From Perognathus longimembris pacificus (taxonomy: Eukaryota; Chordata; Mammalia; Rodentia; Heteromyidae), in the NCBI RefSeq assembly GCF_023159225.1, contig NC_063162.1:94010880-94074879 (forward strand): a stretch of DNA of 64,000 bases, in the 5' to 3' direction. The position numbers and the translations under genes are program-made. Below, one piece after another: positions 35,961 through 48,153 of this stretch (position 1 is the first letter of the stretch; each line of letters begins with the position of its first letter). The notes beneath the pieces are model-generated. The model was given only the letters and a program-made list of their open reading frames with translations. It searched no databases and was not told the origin of the DNA.

Positions 35961-37159
35961 TTGTGATTTTTTCTGAGGTGAGCTTTCCTCTTCACAGTCA
36001 TGTGCCTGTGATACTAGTAAGTAAGAAGCAGTCTTTCAAACTGTTTGCTGTACCTGTCCATGATTTGGCTGCTTCCTTAGATCCAGATCAGTTTTCTTGG
36101 CTTGAAATTTCTGCCTCACAAAGGAAGTGTCAAACTTGACTCCACTCCTGAATGTAGGAGATGGCTATATTTTAAATTTATTTCAGAAGACCTTTTTACT
36201 CAACCTAAAATACATGTTTTCTTTACATGTTGCCTTCCAGGTGGATAGAATATTTCTACTATTATTCCCCCATGGCTTGGGTGCCCAGGACCAGTGTCTG
36301 GTACCTGGCAGGGATCATGTTTCTAGCATTGGTCTACCTTCCATGAATCTCATTTGTGTCAATACACTAAAATATAAGCCTTCATCTTCCTTTAGAGTAG
36401 AGATTCTGTCCTGTCTATTAATGAACCTACTGGAGGTACTGGTAAAAAATCATCATAATTTTTAAACAACTCTGTAACTTTTGATTCTTTCTTAGGCATT
36501 GTCTCTGCTTACAGTACCCATCAGTTATTTTGGACTGTCTACTTTTAACATTAATATTTAGAATATTAACTATAGTTTAAAATAGTCCTGATCAAATAAT
36601 TACAACATTTGTATTATTCTGATTCTGGTTCTAAAGATTGTATGTTCTCTTTAGACTCTGTTCTCTATTTTTTTAGTGAGCCTTGTAACTGTTGTAGTCA
36701 TTGTTATTAAAAAGGCAAAATGTATTTGGTATAAATAGCCTTTTCTAATGCAATGATGATATTGTAGAGAATGAGTTCTGAAGTTCAATGAGATCTCAGA
36801 TATTTGGTGATTCAGTGCCCTTGGACTCGTCCACACTCTCAGTCCTACTTCTTGTCCTTTAGATAGGATAGAATAGCTGTCAATAGATGGAATTTCATAT
36901 TTCCCTTCCTGCAGTTAGGTTAGACAGTGAAAAAAATATCAATTGTTTATACTTCAATAAAGTAGTCTTAAGGGAAGGACTTATTTTAAAAAAAACAACC
37001 TGAATTCTCTGCTGTATTTTAAAGTCATCCTTTTCCCCAAGAAAACAACCAAGAATATGTGAGTATTTATTAAAATGCTTGGAAGTGATGCTTGAAAGGG
37101 TATCCGCCTATTCGTAGGTTCATGTGATTTTTTTGTTTGTTTTTGTTTAACTTTCTTAC
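35961..37159. other. Intergenic, no feature recognised
   Basis: AT-rich sequence. An open frame at 36127-36465 (+) has no recognisable motif. Confidence 0.4.
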
Positions 37160-37365
37160 TTTTCTTTTTAATTTTTTATTGTCAAAGTGATGTACAGAGG
37201 GGTTACAGTTTCATACATTAGGCCTTGGGTACATTTCTTGTACTGTTTGTTACCTCCTCCCTCATTCCTCCCTCCCCCTCCCCCTTTCCCTCTCCCCCCC
37301 CCCCCCCCCCGTGAGTTGTTCAGTTGGTTTACACCAAGTGGTTTTGCAAGTTTGTTTAACTTTCA
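37160..37365 (-). mobile_element. L1 3' end
   Basis: Starts TTTTTATTGTCAAAGTGATG, then GAGGGGTTACAGTTTCATAC, a long C-run at 37296-37310, and the ORF2-side sequence 'TTCAGTTGGTTTACACCAAG'. It matches the copy at 45935. Confidence 0.75.
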
Positions 37366-37539
37366 AAGTTTTCTACAATGAACTATCTGAAATTTGTCAA
37401 GTATGGTTCTGGTTTTCCTTCTTCATTGTTGGTTCCTCAGTGGTTTCTGCTTCAATATATCTCCTTAATTGCTGGGGGTGGGGAATTGTATTTCCTTGCG
37501 ACTTCCCTTTTGTACAGATCTATGAAGTGCTAGTGATTT

Positions 37540-37900
37540 TTTCAGCCTTCCTTCCTTCCTTCCTTCCTTCCTTCCTTCCTTCCTTCCTTCCTTCCTCCCT
37601 CCCTCCCTCCCTCCCTTCCTTCCTTCCTTCCTTCCTTCCTTCCCTCCTTCCTTCCTTCCTTCTTTCCTTCCTCCCATCATCCTTTCCTTCTTCCCTCCCT
37701 CCCTCCTTTCCTTCCCTCCCTCCCTCCCTCCCTCCCTCCCTCCTCCGTCCTTCCTTCCTTCCTTCCTTCCTTCCTTCCTTCCTTCCTTCCTTCCTTCCTC
37801 CCTTCTTTCCTTGCTTCTTCTTTCCTTCCTTCCTTCCTTCCTTCCTTCTCTCCATCCCTCCTTCCCTCTCTTCCTTCCTTCTTTCTTTCCTTCCTTTTTC
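37540..37900. repeat. Long (CCTT)n/(CCCT)n polypyrimidine tract
   Basis: About 360 bases almost entirely C and T on the + strand, built of CCTT and CCCT blocks with only a few purines. The open frames across it encode low-complexity Leu-Pro-Ser or Lys-Glu-Gly-Arg repeats and are artefacts. Confidence 0.97.
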
Positions 37901-37904
37901 CTTA

Positions 37905-38524
37905 CTTGCTAAAATAAAATGGTAAATTCTAAACTCCATATATGCCCTGGTTTTATAACATATAAATCTCTAGCCTAATTACAAGTTGCCTTTGCTGTGG
38001 TACATGTCCTTTTTATTAGCCTATGGTGAAGAATACTTACCTAAAATATGAATCAGTCATTATAAATAATACCACATTACAAACAAAAATTTTACTGACA
38101 TAAAATAGTTGGGTTTTATTCAGATTAGACATGTAAAGTGTTCTGGGGGAAGAAGGGTGGTCAGTTAATCTAAAGATTGGATTAGCATGGTTGACCTTGG
38201 CTGGATTCATGCTTGCATCTGCAATATGAGATTATCTGATTTAAGACAGTCTCAGCCAGGGCTGGCAGTTTCTGTTTCACATCTTTCTGAACTCACCAAC
38301 TAAGATATCTCTTGTGTTGATAAAAGATGCTCAGGAGAGAAAACCTAATGGCACAGCTGTTTCTCAAGTTTTAATTCACTCAGGCTTCCTAATATTCAAT
38401 TGGCCAAAGGACATCACATAACTGAGTTATAGTTAAGGAGAGGAGAAATACAGAGTCAGCCCAAATAACAATTAGTGGATTCAACCAAGCAGGGATGGAA
38501 ACTATTAGGAAAAAAATGCATCTG
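37905..38524. other. Intergenic, no feature recognised
   Basis: No assignable feature. Confidence 0.4.
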
Positions 38525-38605
38525 CTGGGTCCTACTGGCTCATACCTGTAATCCTATCTACTCAGGAGGCTGAGATCTGAGGAGCATGGTTTGAAGCCAG
38601 CCTTC
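38525..38605 (+). mobile_element. Truncated 7SL-derived SINE head
   Basis: GCTGGGTCCTACTGGCTCAT, CCTGTAATCCTATCTACTCA and GGAGGCTGAGATCTGAGGA, ending at GAAGCCAGCC. The Geo half is missing. Confidence 0.7.
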
Positions 38606-38767
38606 TTAAGCTCATGTATCTTGATTTCTTTAGACCTCTGTGTCCTCCATTGTACCTTGTGGTGGCAGTAATATTAACACTAAAATGCCTTTTCTGTGAT
38701 AACATATTAATATTCTGTCATATTACCAAATTAATGTGCTTAATTCCATCATGAATCAGCTATTTTT

Positions 38768-38970
38768 TTTTTTTTTTTGGCCAGTCCTGGGCCTTGGACT
38801 CAGGGCCTGAGCACTGTCCCTGGCTTCTTCCCGCTCAAGGCTAGCACTCTGCCACTTGAGCCACAGCGCCGCTTCTGGCCGTTTTCTGTATATGTGGTGC
38901 TGGGGAATCGAACCTAGGGCCTCGTGTATCCGAGGCAGGCACTCTTGCCACTAGGCTATATCCCCAGCCC
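38768..38970 (-). mobile_element. IDL-Geo dimeric SINE, young copy
   Basis: Reversed full copy rich in CpG (CCGCTCAAGG, AGCGCCGCTTCTGGCCG). Perfect 18 bp duplication CATGAATCAGCTATTTTT at 38750-38767 and 38971-38988. Confidence 0.92.
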
Positions 38971-38988
38971 CATGAATCAGCTATTTTT

Positions 38989-39519
38989 GCTGGAAAAGAA
39001 TATTTAGCAAAGAGTTCACTTTTTTGACATCTAGAAATGTCTCTTGGCCAAACTGTAAGTTAGAAATCTGTTTGACTTACTGCAAATTTGGAAAGTACAA
39101 CAAATGAAGGCCAAAGTCACTTGGACATTGATTTCATATATCAATTGAACTTATGCAACCAAGACTTTTTGAATATCTACTAGGTTTGACAGGTGAGGGA
39201 ATACAACAGTAAATAAAACAGATGCTAGTTTCACTTGCAAAATGATGGTGAAGTATAAACTTTCTGGTATAGACTGAAGGGAAACATATGTTTACCCCAT
39301 GACCTAACAATTCCATTGCTGTGTACATATGCCACAGAAATGTATACATATGTTCACCAAAAGAAATAAACTTTTTGTAAACATATATTTATAGCATTAT
39401 GAGAAATATTTCTAAGTAGAAACAACCCAACTTCACATCAGTTATAGAATAGAAAAACAAATCTGGTATATTCACACCCAATTTCACAGAACAATGAGAA
39501 TAAATAATCTATATATTAG
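38989..39519. other. Intergenic, no feature recognised
   Basis: AT-rich sequence; no assignable element. Confidence 0.4.
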
Positions 39520-39897
39520 CTCCCCTCATTTCATTGTCACCACAGTGAAATACCTGAAACAATTAACTTCAATAGAAAAAGGATTTATTTTGGATCATAG
39601 TTTTGGAGGTTTCAGTCCAGGATCAGCCAAGTCAATTACTTTGGGACTCTTGTGGGCTTGCTGGGTATGAATGGCTGGGAGCACATGGTTGAAAAACTGC
39701 TCACACCACCAGGAAACAAGGAAAAGCTAGAGGAAGGGGAATAGGACCCACAATTTCTTCATCCTCATAACTTCAGGAACATAAGGGCCTCCTACTTGAT
39801 TTTGCCTTTCCAAAGTTTCACCAACTCCCTGTAGAAACCCCTAGATGACCAAATTTCATGCTTGAAATTTTGGGGGTCAAACTTCAAAACACAGCAA
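39520..39897 (-). mobile_element. Old solo LTR, probably MaLR-related
   Basis: On the minus strand it begins near TGTGTTTTGAAGTTTGACC, followed by CCCCAAAATTTC, and ends with a poly(A) signal (AATAAA within 'CCAAAATAAATCC', about 39585) and GTATTTCACTGTGG. The order of features fits a mammalian MaLR-type LTR, but the subfamily is uncertain. Confidence 0.55.
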
Positions 39898-41984
39898 TCT
39901 CTCATGCATCCAAAATATTAATTTCATGCACATTACGTTGAACTAAAAAGATAGGACACAAAACAATTCATACTTGATACTTTCAGGCAAGAGTAACTTA
40001 TCCTTTAGAAATCAGGAAATATTTACCTTAGAAATACAGCAACCAGGGTGATATCATTCTTCAATTTAATAAAGTATCTATTAGTCCAAGAAAAATGATC
40101 ATGGGTAGCTAATTGCTTAGAGCAGGAGACCAAAAACTAAATAAATAAGTGGCAAGAAGTTCAATGAAGTAGGGAAAGAGAATAAGCAAATATCAAATGT
40201 CTGTAATGAGAAAAACACACAAGAAAATATAACAGATCCCATGTTTTGCAATCATAGTCAATATACTTTTGGTGACACAAAACAGATATTTGCCTTCAGT
40301 TAATGAAGGCACTTGTCAATAGGGAAGTACAACACTCTCTAAAGAAGGTTGCTCTTCATGATTTTTCAATAAAGTACAGTATGTGATATTCTTTTATACT
40401 TTTTCTTTAAGATGTACACATTTTTCTGCTCACTATGCCTGTTATTGCTCTGCCCATGTTCTCCTAGCATGTGCTCTCTCTCCTCTTCCTCTCCCCACTC
40501 TGCCTCTAACCTCCCCTGCCCGGAAAGAGATACTAACCCATCCACAGGCCTTTGAGGACGTACAATGGAAATGGGTGGCATTAAGAACATCTGTGTAAGT
40601 GGTACTTTGACTTCCTTATGGACAGGCATAATTTTGACATATTTATAAAGTGAGTGTTGGTAGCTAAGTTGCAAAGATTGCACAATTTTTTTAAACTACA
40701 AAAGCATTTTTTGTAGCTATACACTTTGGCATTTGAGAAATGCTTGCCTGTATTTATAAGAGTGAAATCTGTCAAGTTAAAAAAAAAAAGAACCCTACTG
40801 CCTTGTAGTAAATGAATATCTATAGATTGAATTCTAAATTAAGTTCTTGAGCCTGATTTAGTCATTGATTCAGAAGCAGAAGAAGTGCAGTTATCCCAAT
40901 CTGCCCCTGATGTCTTAGGATATGTGATGAAGCAATAACAAGGCCTTCTTCCATCACTTTTTTCTCTTAATTAACTTATGACCAGAAAATTCATTTTTTA
41001 TAATTATAGACAATTTTTAGAAGCACAAAATATGTTCACAACATGCTGTTAATATGCACCAGACTAAGACACTTCTAGGAGATTAATCCTGATTGATGAG
41101 AAAAAGATTCATCTCCATTTATTTCATGCGCTCAAAATTCTTAGCTTGGTCACCAGACCCACAGTTGTTGCTAGCTTGTCAGGTTACAACATCTGTGGGA
41201 AAATCAACTGATCTTGACAAACTGAATTTTTTGGTAGGGTAAGGAGAAAACAATTTGAAATTTCCTTTGAAAAAAAGTGATTTTTAAAATCAAGTCTGTA
41301 CCCCTTAAAATCTAACTATCTAGAATATTGTCTCTTCTCATCCCTTACTCCTTGTTTGTTGACCAATTCTCTGCTTATTAGCTGAACCAAGTTGTAGGTA
41401 GACAAGGTAAGAAAAGAAAAAAAATTGAACTGGAGAATTGAGCATTTGGATAGAACTGTAGACCCCTTAGTTCTGCATAGGCCTTGCATAGCTAATGTTT
41501 ACCACCTATTTCAGAAGAAAATGTGGCATGTAAAATTTAAGTCTTAGAGAAAACAAATTTAAATAGTACAGAAAATATGATTTTTTTTCACTTTCAAATT
41601 CATAGTTCCATTGGTGAGAGGAAAAAAATAACAGTGTCTTGAAAAGTCAAAATTTAAAGTTCATTTTATAACCTCTGCTTTAAATAGTAATACTTAAATA
41701 ATAATAAATAATGTCTTGGGTTATAAATTTAGAAAAAAGTATCCAAGAAAAGACATGCTTTTTGAGAGGGAATGTACTTATGTTCAAACAAATAGTAATT
41801 GTTTCCTTCAAACATGAAATTATGGTCCTAAGAGAAATAGAGCACATATAATAGTGGGTTTTAATCAAAATGAAGCTCATTTACTCATATATTTAAAACA
41901 AGCAGGATACACATAAGCAAGGAGAAAGACTGAAATATAATTTGAGTAAGAGAAGAGCTGAAAACATTATAATAATCAACACAC
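39898..41984. other. Intergenic, no feature recognised
   Basis: Two kilobases of AT-rich sequence. The frame pair near 40383-40683 overlaps itself on both strands and lacks support. Confidence 0.4.
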
Positions 41985-42092
41985 ATTCTTCTTTTTTACT
42001 GTTGATACTGGGGCTTGAACTCAAGACCTCATGGTGGTGTTTGGCCTTTTCACTCAAGACTGGTGCTCTACCACTTGAGCCACAACTCTATT
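41985..42092 (-). mobile_element. Stand-alone Geo-type monomer
   Basis: Minus strand reads GTTGTGGCTCAAGTGGTAGA, later 'CTTGAGTTCAAGCCCCAGTA'. It has the Geo core without any ID-like or 7SL-like left half. The second motif is a good tRNA B-box match. Confidence 0.65.
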
Positions 42093-42764
42093 TCTAACAC
42101 AAATTCCTATTCTTCCAATCTTTCCATATTTAAGAAAACTAGGGGGAACGTTTTAACTGAATTCTATCAAATTAACATTTGAATAAATAACTCAGATTTT
42201 CAAGTGAGTACACCTATACTTAATTTTTAATAGTTAATCCCTTAATTTACTATGTGTTGAATACTTATAAACTACAAAACTCTGTCACTGGAGAAGCTCC
42301 TTACAGAGCTTTCATTATGGGACATAATGAATGAGTTATGCCATCATGGGAAAAGCTCAAAGATGTGACATTGGAGAATGGAGCATAAAAATTGCCTTAC
42401 TGATTAACTGCCAAACTCCTAGCACTTCTGTGGGTGGCAGGTTGACTGCCTTGACAGGTATAAATCAAACATTTGGTGGATGCTTTCACTTTTTATTGAT
42501 AAAAAGTGCTTGGAGGCATACAAGTTGGTACTGGCTGGAACCCTTCAAATACCTTTTTTTTTTTCTTGCTGGAAAGGAAGAACAGCCTTGAAAGAGAAGG
42601 TTACCATTCATTAACATTAAAAAAAATCACGATGGATAAAGTACTGTGTTAGAGGTTGAAAGGAATTCTGTAAAGGTATAAAGATGGTCAAATACGATTT
42701 GGAAGAAAATACAACCACAAGAAATAATAATTAACATTAGCATAGTTTTATTTAGAGTTTGTGA
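42093..42764. other. Intergenic, no feature recognised
   Basis: Contains a + frame at 42331-42591 with no recognisable motif; not called. Confidence 0.4.
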
Positions 42765-42950
42765 ACAGCTTTCACATACATACTTCACACACATTTTATT
42801 CTAAACACAATTTTGTGGTAGGAAACTGATATTCTTATGCCCACTTAATAGAAGAAACTGAGCTCAGAAAAAAAAACAAAACAGGAAAATCACAGTGTCA
42901 GGGATGGAGCAAGGGGGAACTTAACTCTTCTGACTTAATGATCTTTTCTG
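42765..42950 (+). mobile_element. MIR SINE remnant
   Basis: 'TTCTTATGCCCACTTAATAG' followed by 'AAGAAACTGAGCTCAGAAA' is the MIR central region (the 'gaggaaactgaggctcagag' landmark). Diverged. Confidence 0.6.
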
Positions 42951-43169
42951 TCATCTTGTTCTTTCTCATGAGAATGTTAATGGGTACTGTAGACAGACTT
43001 TTGTTCATTTATTCATATATTTAATGAAAATCTTCCATTTGCCAACTACTGTCAAAAATGCTGGGGATACAAAATATGTTATTGTCTGCTCTCGACATGC
43101 CTACAAGTATTTGAGAAGTGTTTTATTTTTTAAATACTTTTCACAAAATGATACATTTTCAATAATAAT

Positions 43170-43305
43170 GATTGCAATCAATAATATGTCATACTTATGT
43201 GATATATTATTGCCAATTTTATTCTGTAGTTAAGGAAATAAAGGCTGAGAGGAATTTAATAATTCCCTGAGATCAGAAAGATACTGGTTGCTCAGATAGA
43301 GTCAG
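43170..43305 (+). mobile_element. Possible MIR SINE remnant
   Basis: 'AAGGAAATAAAGGCTGAGAG' followed by 'TTCCCTGAGATCAGA' resembles the same MIR region as the copy about 300 bp upstream. Too diverged to be certain. Confidence 0.45.
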
Positions 43306-43533
43306 TCAATTCTTAATGTAAAATGAGTACAGAACTCATTCTATGCTTTGCTGGACATGCATGCTCATCACTAAAAATTTTTGAGCATGCACTAACATAC
43401 ATTGTTAGTATACATTTTTAAGAAGGTAAATAGCATACATATATGCTAGTATACAAAGTATAAACTATAAAACAATATTAGCATTTTAAAAGAATGAAAT
43501 GAAAATCAAATGCTAAACAAAGATTTACTTCTT

Positions 43534-43752
43534 TTTTTTTTTTTTTTTTTTTTTTTTGGCCAGTCCTGGGCCTTGGACTCAGGGCCTGAGCACTGTCCCT
43601 GGCTTCTTCCCGCTCAAGGCTGCTAGCACTCTGCCACTTGAGCCACAGCACCGCTTCTGGCCGTTTTCTGTATATGTGGTGCTGGGGAATCGAACCTAGG
43701 GCCTCGTGTATCTGAGGCAGGCACTCTTGCCACTAGGCTATATCCCCAGCCC
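43534..43752 (-). mobile_element. IDL-Geo dimeric SINE
   Basis: Reversed full copy with a 24-base T-run; the Geo half has a small duplication (GGCTGCTAGCACTC). Duplications AAAGATTTACTTCTT (43519-43533) and AAAGGTTTACTTCTT (43753-43767). Confidence 0.9.
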
Positions 43753-43767
43753 AAAGGTTTACTTCTT

Positions 43768-45934
43768 ACTTCAGGTATCCTAGTGAATCACACAATCTTT
43801 CCTTGGATTTTCTTGCTATCATAGATAATACATACTATTCAGATATTAGATGAAGGAAAGTCAAGATATGTACATGAGTAAATGGAGGTGGAACTTGCAT
43901 TGAGTTCTAAGTGTTTGTTAACCCTTGAGTAAATAATCAGCATTTTAGAAAAATCTAGACATTTACATTACAAGCATGAAGGTCAATATCAAATCCTAAT
44001 GAGATGCAGATATTTCATATTCAGTTTGACAAGTTTCATTCTGAGCTATACTCTTCTGCTTTTGGAAGTGGAAAATCAAACTGTCAATGAGTATGTAGAA
44101 AAACTTTGAACAAGCGAATGTCATTTCGTTCATAAAACAACCACACAAATCCTTTCTCAAAGTCAGAAGTGGGAAGGCTCTGAAACTTAGCAGAGTTTTG
44201 TTTCAGTTTTCCATTAGCTATGAATATGATTTGTGCTGTCATAATGGCACCACTCTGTACAGTTGCCTTTCATGAAGAAGAGATCACTTTTCCCTCCACA
44301 ACAAACTTCTTAGTGGAGCTCTTCTTTAATTACTTGTTTATAATTTGTACAAACTCTCCTTTCACAAAGAAATTACAACTTCAAACACTGTAATACTGTT
44401 TTTTTCATTGTTTTGTGTAATTAATTGTTTTAAATGTTAGCTCAGTTAATGAATAATTTTTACCAAGGAAAAGGCCAAATTTAATTCTTCCTTTGTTTGA
44501 ATGACATAAAACATGTAACTTAGAAATATATAATCTTAATATTTTTTCTTAAAAAAAATCTCAAATCTAAAATGCATACAGGTACATACACATACACATA
44601 TCACCCCTATCTCATTTTCTAAAATTAGTTAACAAGAAATAATAAAACAATAGAAGAACTTCCCATTTGTGTTATGGTATTACCCAGTTTGAGGAGGGAA
44701 ATTCGCAGAATATTTTCTGGATGTGGCAACTATTAGAATGTTGAACTTGTTGGCTATACCTCCTAGTAAGTTCTAGAGAACATCACTTGGGTAATGAAAA
44801 TAGTTTTTTTTTAAAGGAATAATGGTGCCTCCTTGTTAAGGAAACTAGGGCTCTTTGAAAAACCAATTGAATGTATTTAAGAATTGAAAATAAAATGCTC
44901 TTTCAAAGTTCAACAACAAAGACTATTAGAAATTGAGACACTAGGCAATTTGGGGGAATATTTCATCATGAATAGAGAGGTCAATTTCTTTATTTGTATA
45001 TTTAACACTTCTATTCAAGAATAATTATGGTTCTCTCTCTGGCTCATGTCAGAAAATTTTTGAGACAATCCCCTTTTTTATGTGGTGTTATGGATTGAAC
45101 CCAAGACCTAGAAAACTTGAGATGAGTTTTGAAGTGAATATTAGAAAATAAGAGAAGTAATGAATGTGGTAATGAGTAAATAGGTTATTTGGAGAAAAAG
45201 TTAAATTTTACTATGGGATGCTGATGTAAGATCCATCATTCAAGATAAAAAAGACATCTTAATTTTGAAGGCATATTATTGTTTCAAGGCCTTCTTCACT
45301 TGCCACATTCCATGTCATCCAGAAAAGTTTGCTCCAGAAGTCATTGATCATTGGGGAATTGTTATTTGCAATATTTAATATTATAAAAATTTAATAAAAT
45401 AAAAGATTTAATTTCAAACAAAGGAATTAAAAATCAAAATCTCGCTATAAGTAGTAATGAGAAAAGATTGGAAAACACTGCCTTCCTCATCAAAAGACAA
45501 GTACAGGTTTGATTTACCTGGGATTATAGGTTATTATTTGTTTGAGCAAGTCACTGATTTTAGATTCCTTGTTGTAATAAGAGGGAAGTAGCAATGTTTG
45601 TCTCACAGAGCATCTGTGAGAAATGGCAGTGTTATTCAAATAAGCACATGATACTGGGCCTGATGTGCACTACATAAAAGTAACTATAATCACTCAACAA
45701 ATGTATGCTGTGATACATAAAAGCAGACACCACCATTTCAGTCCTCAATTGCACTGCACAGCACTGTTCTCTGTTCACAAGTTGTTGAACCTGTATATAT
45801 TATCTGTATGATAATTTATAACATGGAAATTCATCAGGACAAGCCTTTTAAAGCTCCTGAGGTTCTGGTTTAGCATGTTCACCTATCAAACCCTCACAGG
45901 GGATTCTAATGTGTGGTCCAAAGAAAGAAATTGG
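43768..45934. other. Intergenic, no feature recognised
   Basis: About 2.2 kb of AT-rich, repeat-poor sequence. A possible ID-like scrap on the minus strand near 45080-45115 is too short to call. Confidence 0.4.
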
Positions 45935-46130
45935 CTTGATTTTTTTTTTCTCAAATTTTTATTATCAAACTGACGTACAGAGAGGTTACAGTATCATACG
46001 TTGGGCATTGGATACATTTCTTGTACTTTTTGTTGCCTTGTCCCTCATGCCCCCCTCCCTTTCCCCCTTTCCCTCCCCCCCTCAGGTGTTCAGTTCACTT
46101 ACACCAAACAGTTTTGCAAGTATTGCTTTT
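45935..46130 (-). mobile_element. L1 3' end
   Basis: TTTTTATTATCAAACTGACG, GAGAGGTTACAGTATCATAC, a C/T tract and 'CACTTACACCAAACAGTTTT'. Same family as 37160. Confidence 0.75.
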
Positions 46131-46517
46131 GTAGTTATTTCTCTTTTTTTACCCTGTGTCCCTCGAATTTGGTATTCCCTTTGAATTTCCTACTTCCAAT
46201 ACCAGTAAACACGGTTTAATTTTATTTCTAAAATTTCCATTGCTTTGCTTCAGTTACTGTTATTTTGTGGGCATTCTTTGCTTGCACCAACATTGGACTC
46301 CAAAGATGGAAAATACCAGAAAACGGCAACAGTCTAAGTGGTCCCTTCTCCTATACCATCTGACTTTTCCCATTTGTGAATGGTTTATTCTATTGGTTCT
46401 GGCCTGACACATTTATTTATGTTCTTCTAAGACATAAGAATCTTAATCCAGTTTTAGACCAAAGATGTGAAGAATGCAAGTCAAATGGCTCATACATGAT
46501 TTCAAATGAAAACTCTA

Positions 46518-46665
46518 AGGCTAGCGCCAGTGGCTCACTCCTGTAATCCTAGCTTCTCTGGTGGCTGAGATCTGAGGATTGTGGTTCAAAGCTAGCCCCA
46601 GCAGGAAATTTTATGAGAGTCTTATCTCCAATTAACCACCAGAAAAAGTGGACAGCTGAAATGGT
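46518..46665 (+). mobile_element. 7SL-derived SINE, Geo half mostly lost
   Basis: AGCGCCAGTGGCTCACTCCT, GTAATCCTAGCTTCTCTGGT, then the junction 'TCTCCAATTAACCACCAGAA'. The sequence beyond is degraded. Confidence 0.7.
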
Positions 46666-47535
46666 TGATAATTAACTTTGCAAGAACTACTGAGAAAAAT
46701 GTAATTAGATGGTATCATTTGCTCTGAATTAGCTTTAGATAGACTTCAATTCTGGGCATATCTTTTCTTATGTATGCACAAAAATGGATTAAAAACCAGA
46801 GGTTAATAGTCTATTAACTGTATCATTTATATAAAATATTCAGTGGTACAACAGCAGTTTGAATCCTATGTTGACAGAAATGCAGGGTCTGGCCAGTGGG
46901 AAAATGATCATTTATTTTCTGTGGCTCTAATTTCAACAGAGTTAAAGGGTAAGCTATTAAGCTGTTCATTAGTATTTGTGAGCAACACCCTAAGTCATGT
47001 CTAGAAATAGTACTAAAGCAATCAGTGAGGTTGAGGAGAAAAAGGATGACTGACAGTGGTAATTATTCTTGAATTAACACTAGAAAAAATCAGCCCAATT
47101 AGATCTAAACTTTGTAATAGTAAAATAATTCTGTAAAATCAACCTCTCAAGATACATAGACTGCCAAAAATATATTTGTAAGAAGCAATCTTTTGGTCTT
47201 TTATATAGAAAGATGAGAGCCAGTCCCATTTAAAGTAGAGACTTAATTGATTATAGCAGGGTTGCAGATTTAAAGGTTTACTTCTGTAGATTAGAGCTCT
47301 CTTCTCTAACTCCAATATAGTTCTTGGACCCTCCAAAATATGAGCTAAGTAAATGTTTTTAAAGTTAGTTTTCTTAGGCATTTTGTCCTAGTACAGCAAA
47401 GTGAATATAATCACTCACATTAAAACTGTTAAACATCAGCTGGCTGGGATATTTTCCTCTACTTAGGTAGAAATGATGAGTAGGCAAAGAGAAGTTTCTC
47501 TAGTACTAATAGGGAATCGTGGGCTTTTGAGTGCC
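46666..47535. other. Intergenic, no feature recognised
   Basis: No assignable element. Confidence 0.4.
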
Positions 47536-48153
47536 TCAAGGACTAAGGGCTGGATTGGCAGACTCTGAGTTTACAGTTCCAACCCTGAGAAATAAGGACC
47601 CATAGATCCATGCTTTAGCAGCCAGAGACTTTCTATCTGAGCACTTTGTATAGAATCTTTTGCTCTGGGATTTAACCACCAGTACTCCCAGCCCTTCACA
47701 GATACTATAATCTTCTAGCAGCAGTGGGATCTGAAAGTGGGTAGCTGAAAACTGCAAGACAGGAGGCATCTTCTTGCAATACTGCTTTTTCACAGGCTCT
47801 CAGCCCTATGGTAACAACAACTATTACAGCTCCTAGGCCTTCGGGTCTAAGACTCTGGCCTTTAAGGCTTGGTAGCTCTCTGGAGTTCTTCTACCAACTA
47901 GAGCCCACAGTTTCTCATCCTGGGCTTTTGTCTCCATCGTAGTTGTTCCCTGTCCTTTCTCACTTGACCACTGTCTGAAACTTGTCAGCTGCTTTCTCCT
48001 TGCTGCCGCCACGGCCTCTGTCACAGCTTCAGCCTTCATCACTGCTGGACCTAAGGTGCCACTTCTGCCATTCCCTTTAAATGTTGCAAAATCCAAAGCA
48101 AAAACAAACAGAAAAACCCCAACGCGCGCGCACACACACACCCCACAAAGCAC
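47536..48153 (-). pseudogene. Candidate decayed retrocopy, protein not recognised
   Basis: Two minus-strand open frames in tandem: 47833-48153 and 47536-47793. The upstream one contains an Ala/Arg/Glu-rich stretch, 'MKAEAVTEAVAAARRKQ', then 'LWALVGRRTPESYQALKARV'. The downstream one contains 'LGVLVVKSQSKRFYTKCSDR'. A third frame between them reads 'CLAVFSYPLSDPTAARRL'. These look like pieces of one protein broken by frameshifts, and the segment is more GC-rich than its surroundings. I cannot name the parent, and no poly(A) tail or target duplication was found. Chance open frames remain possible. Confidence 0.35.

Noticed and set aside
37311..37925. 204-codon + frame and 139-codon - frame in the CCTT tract
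   Set aside because: Purely low-complexity translation of a simple repeat.
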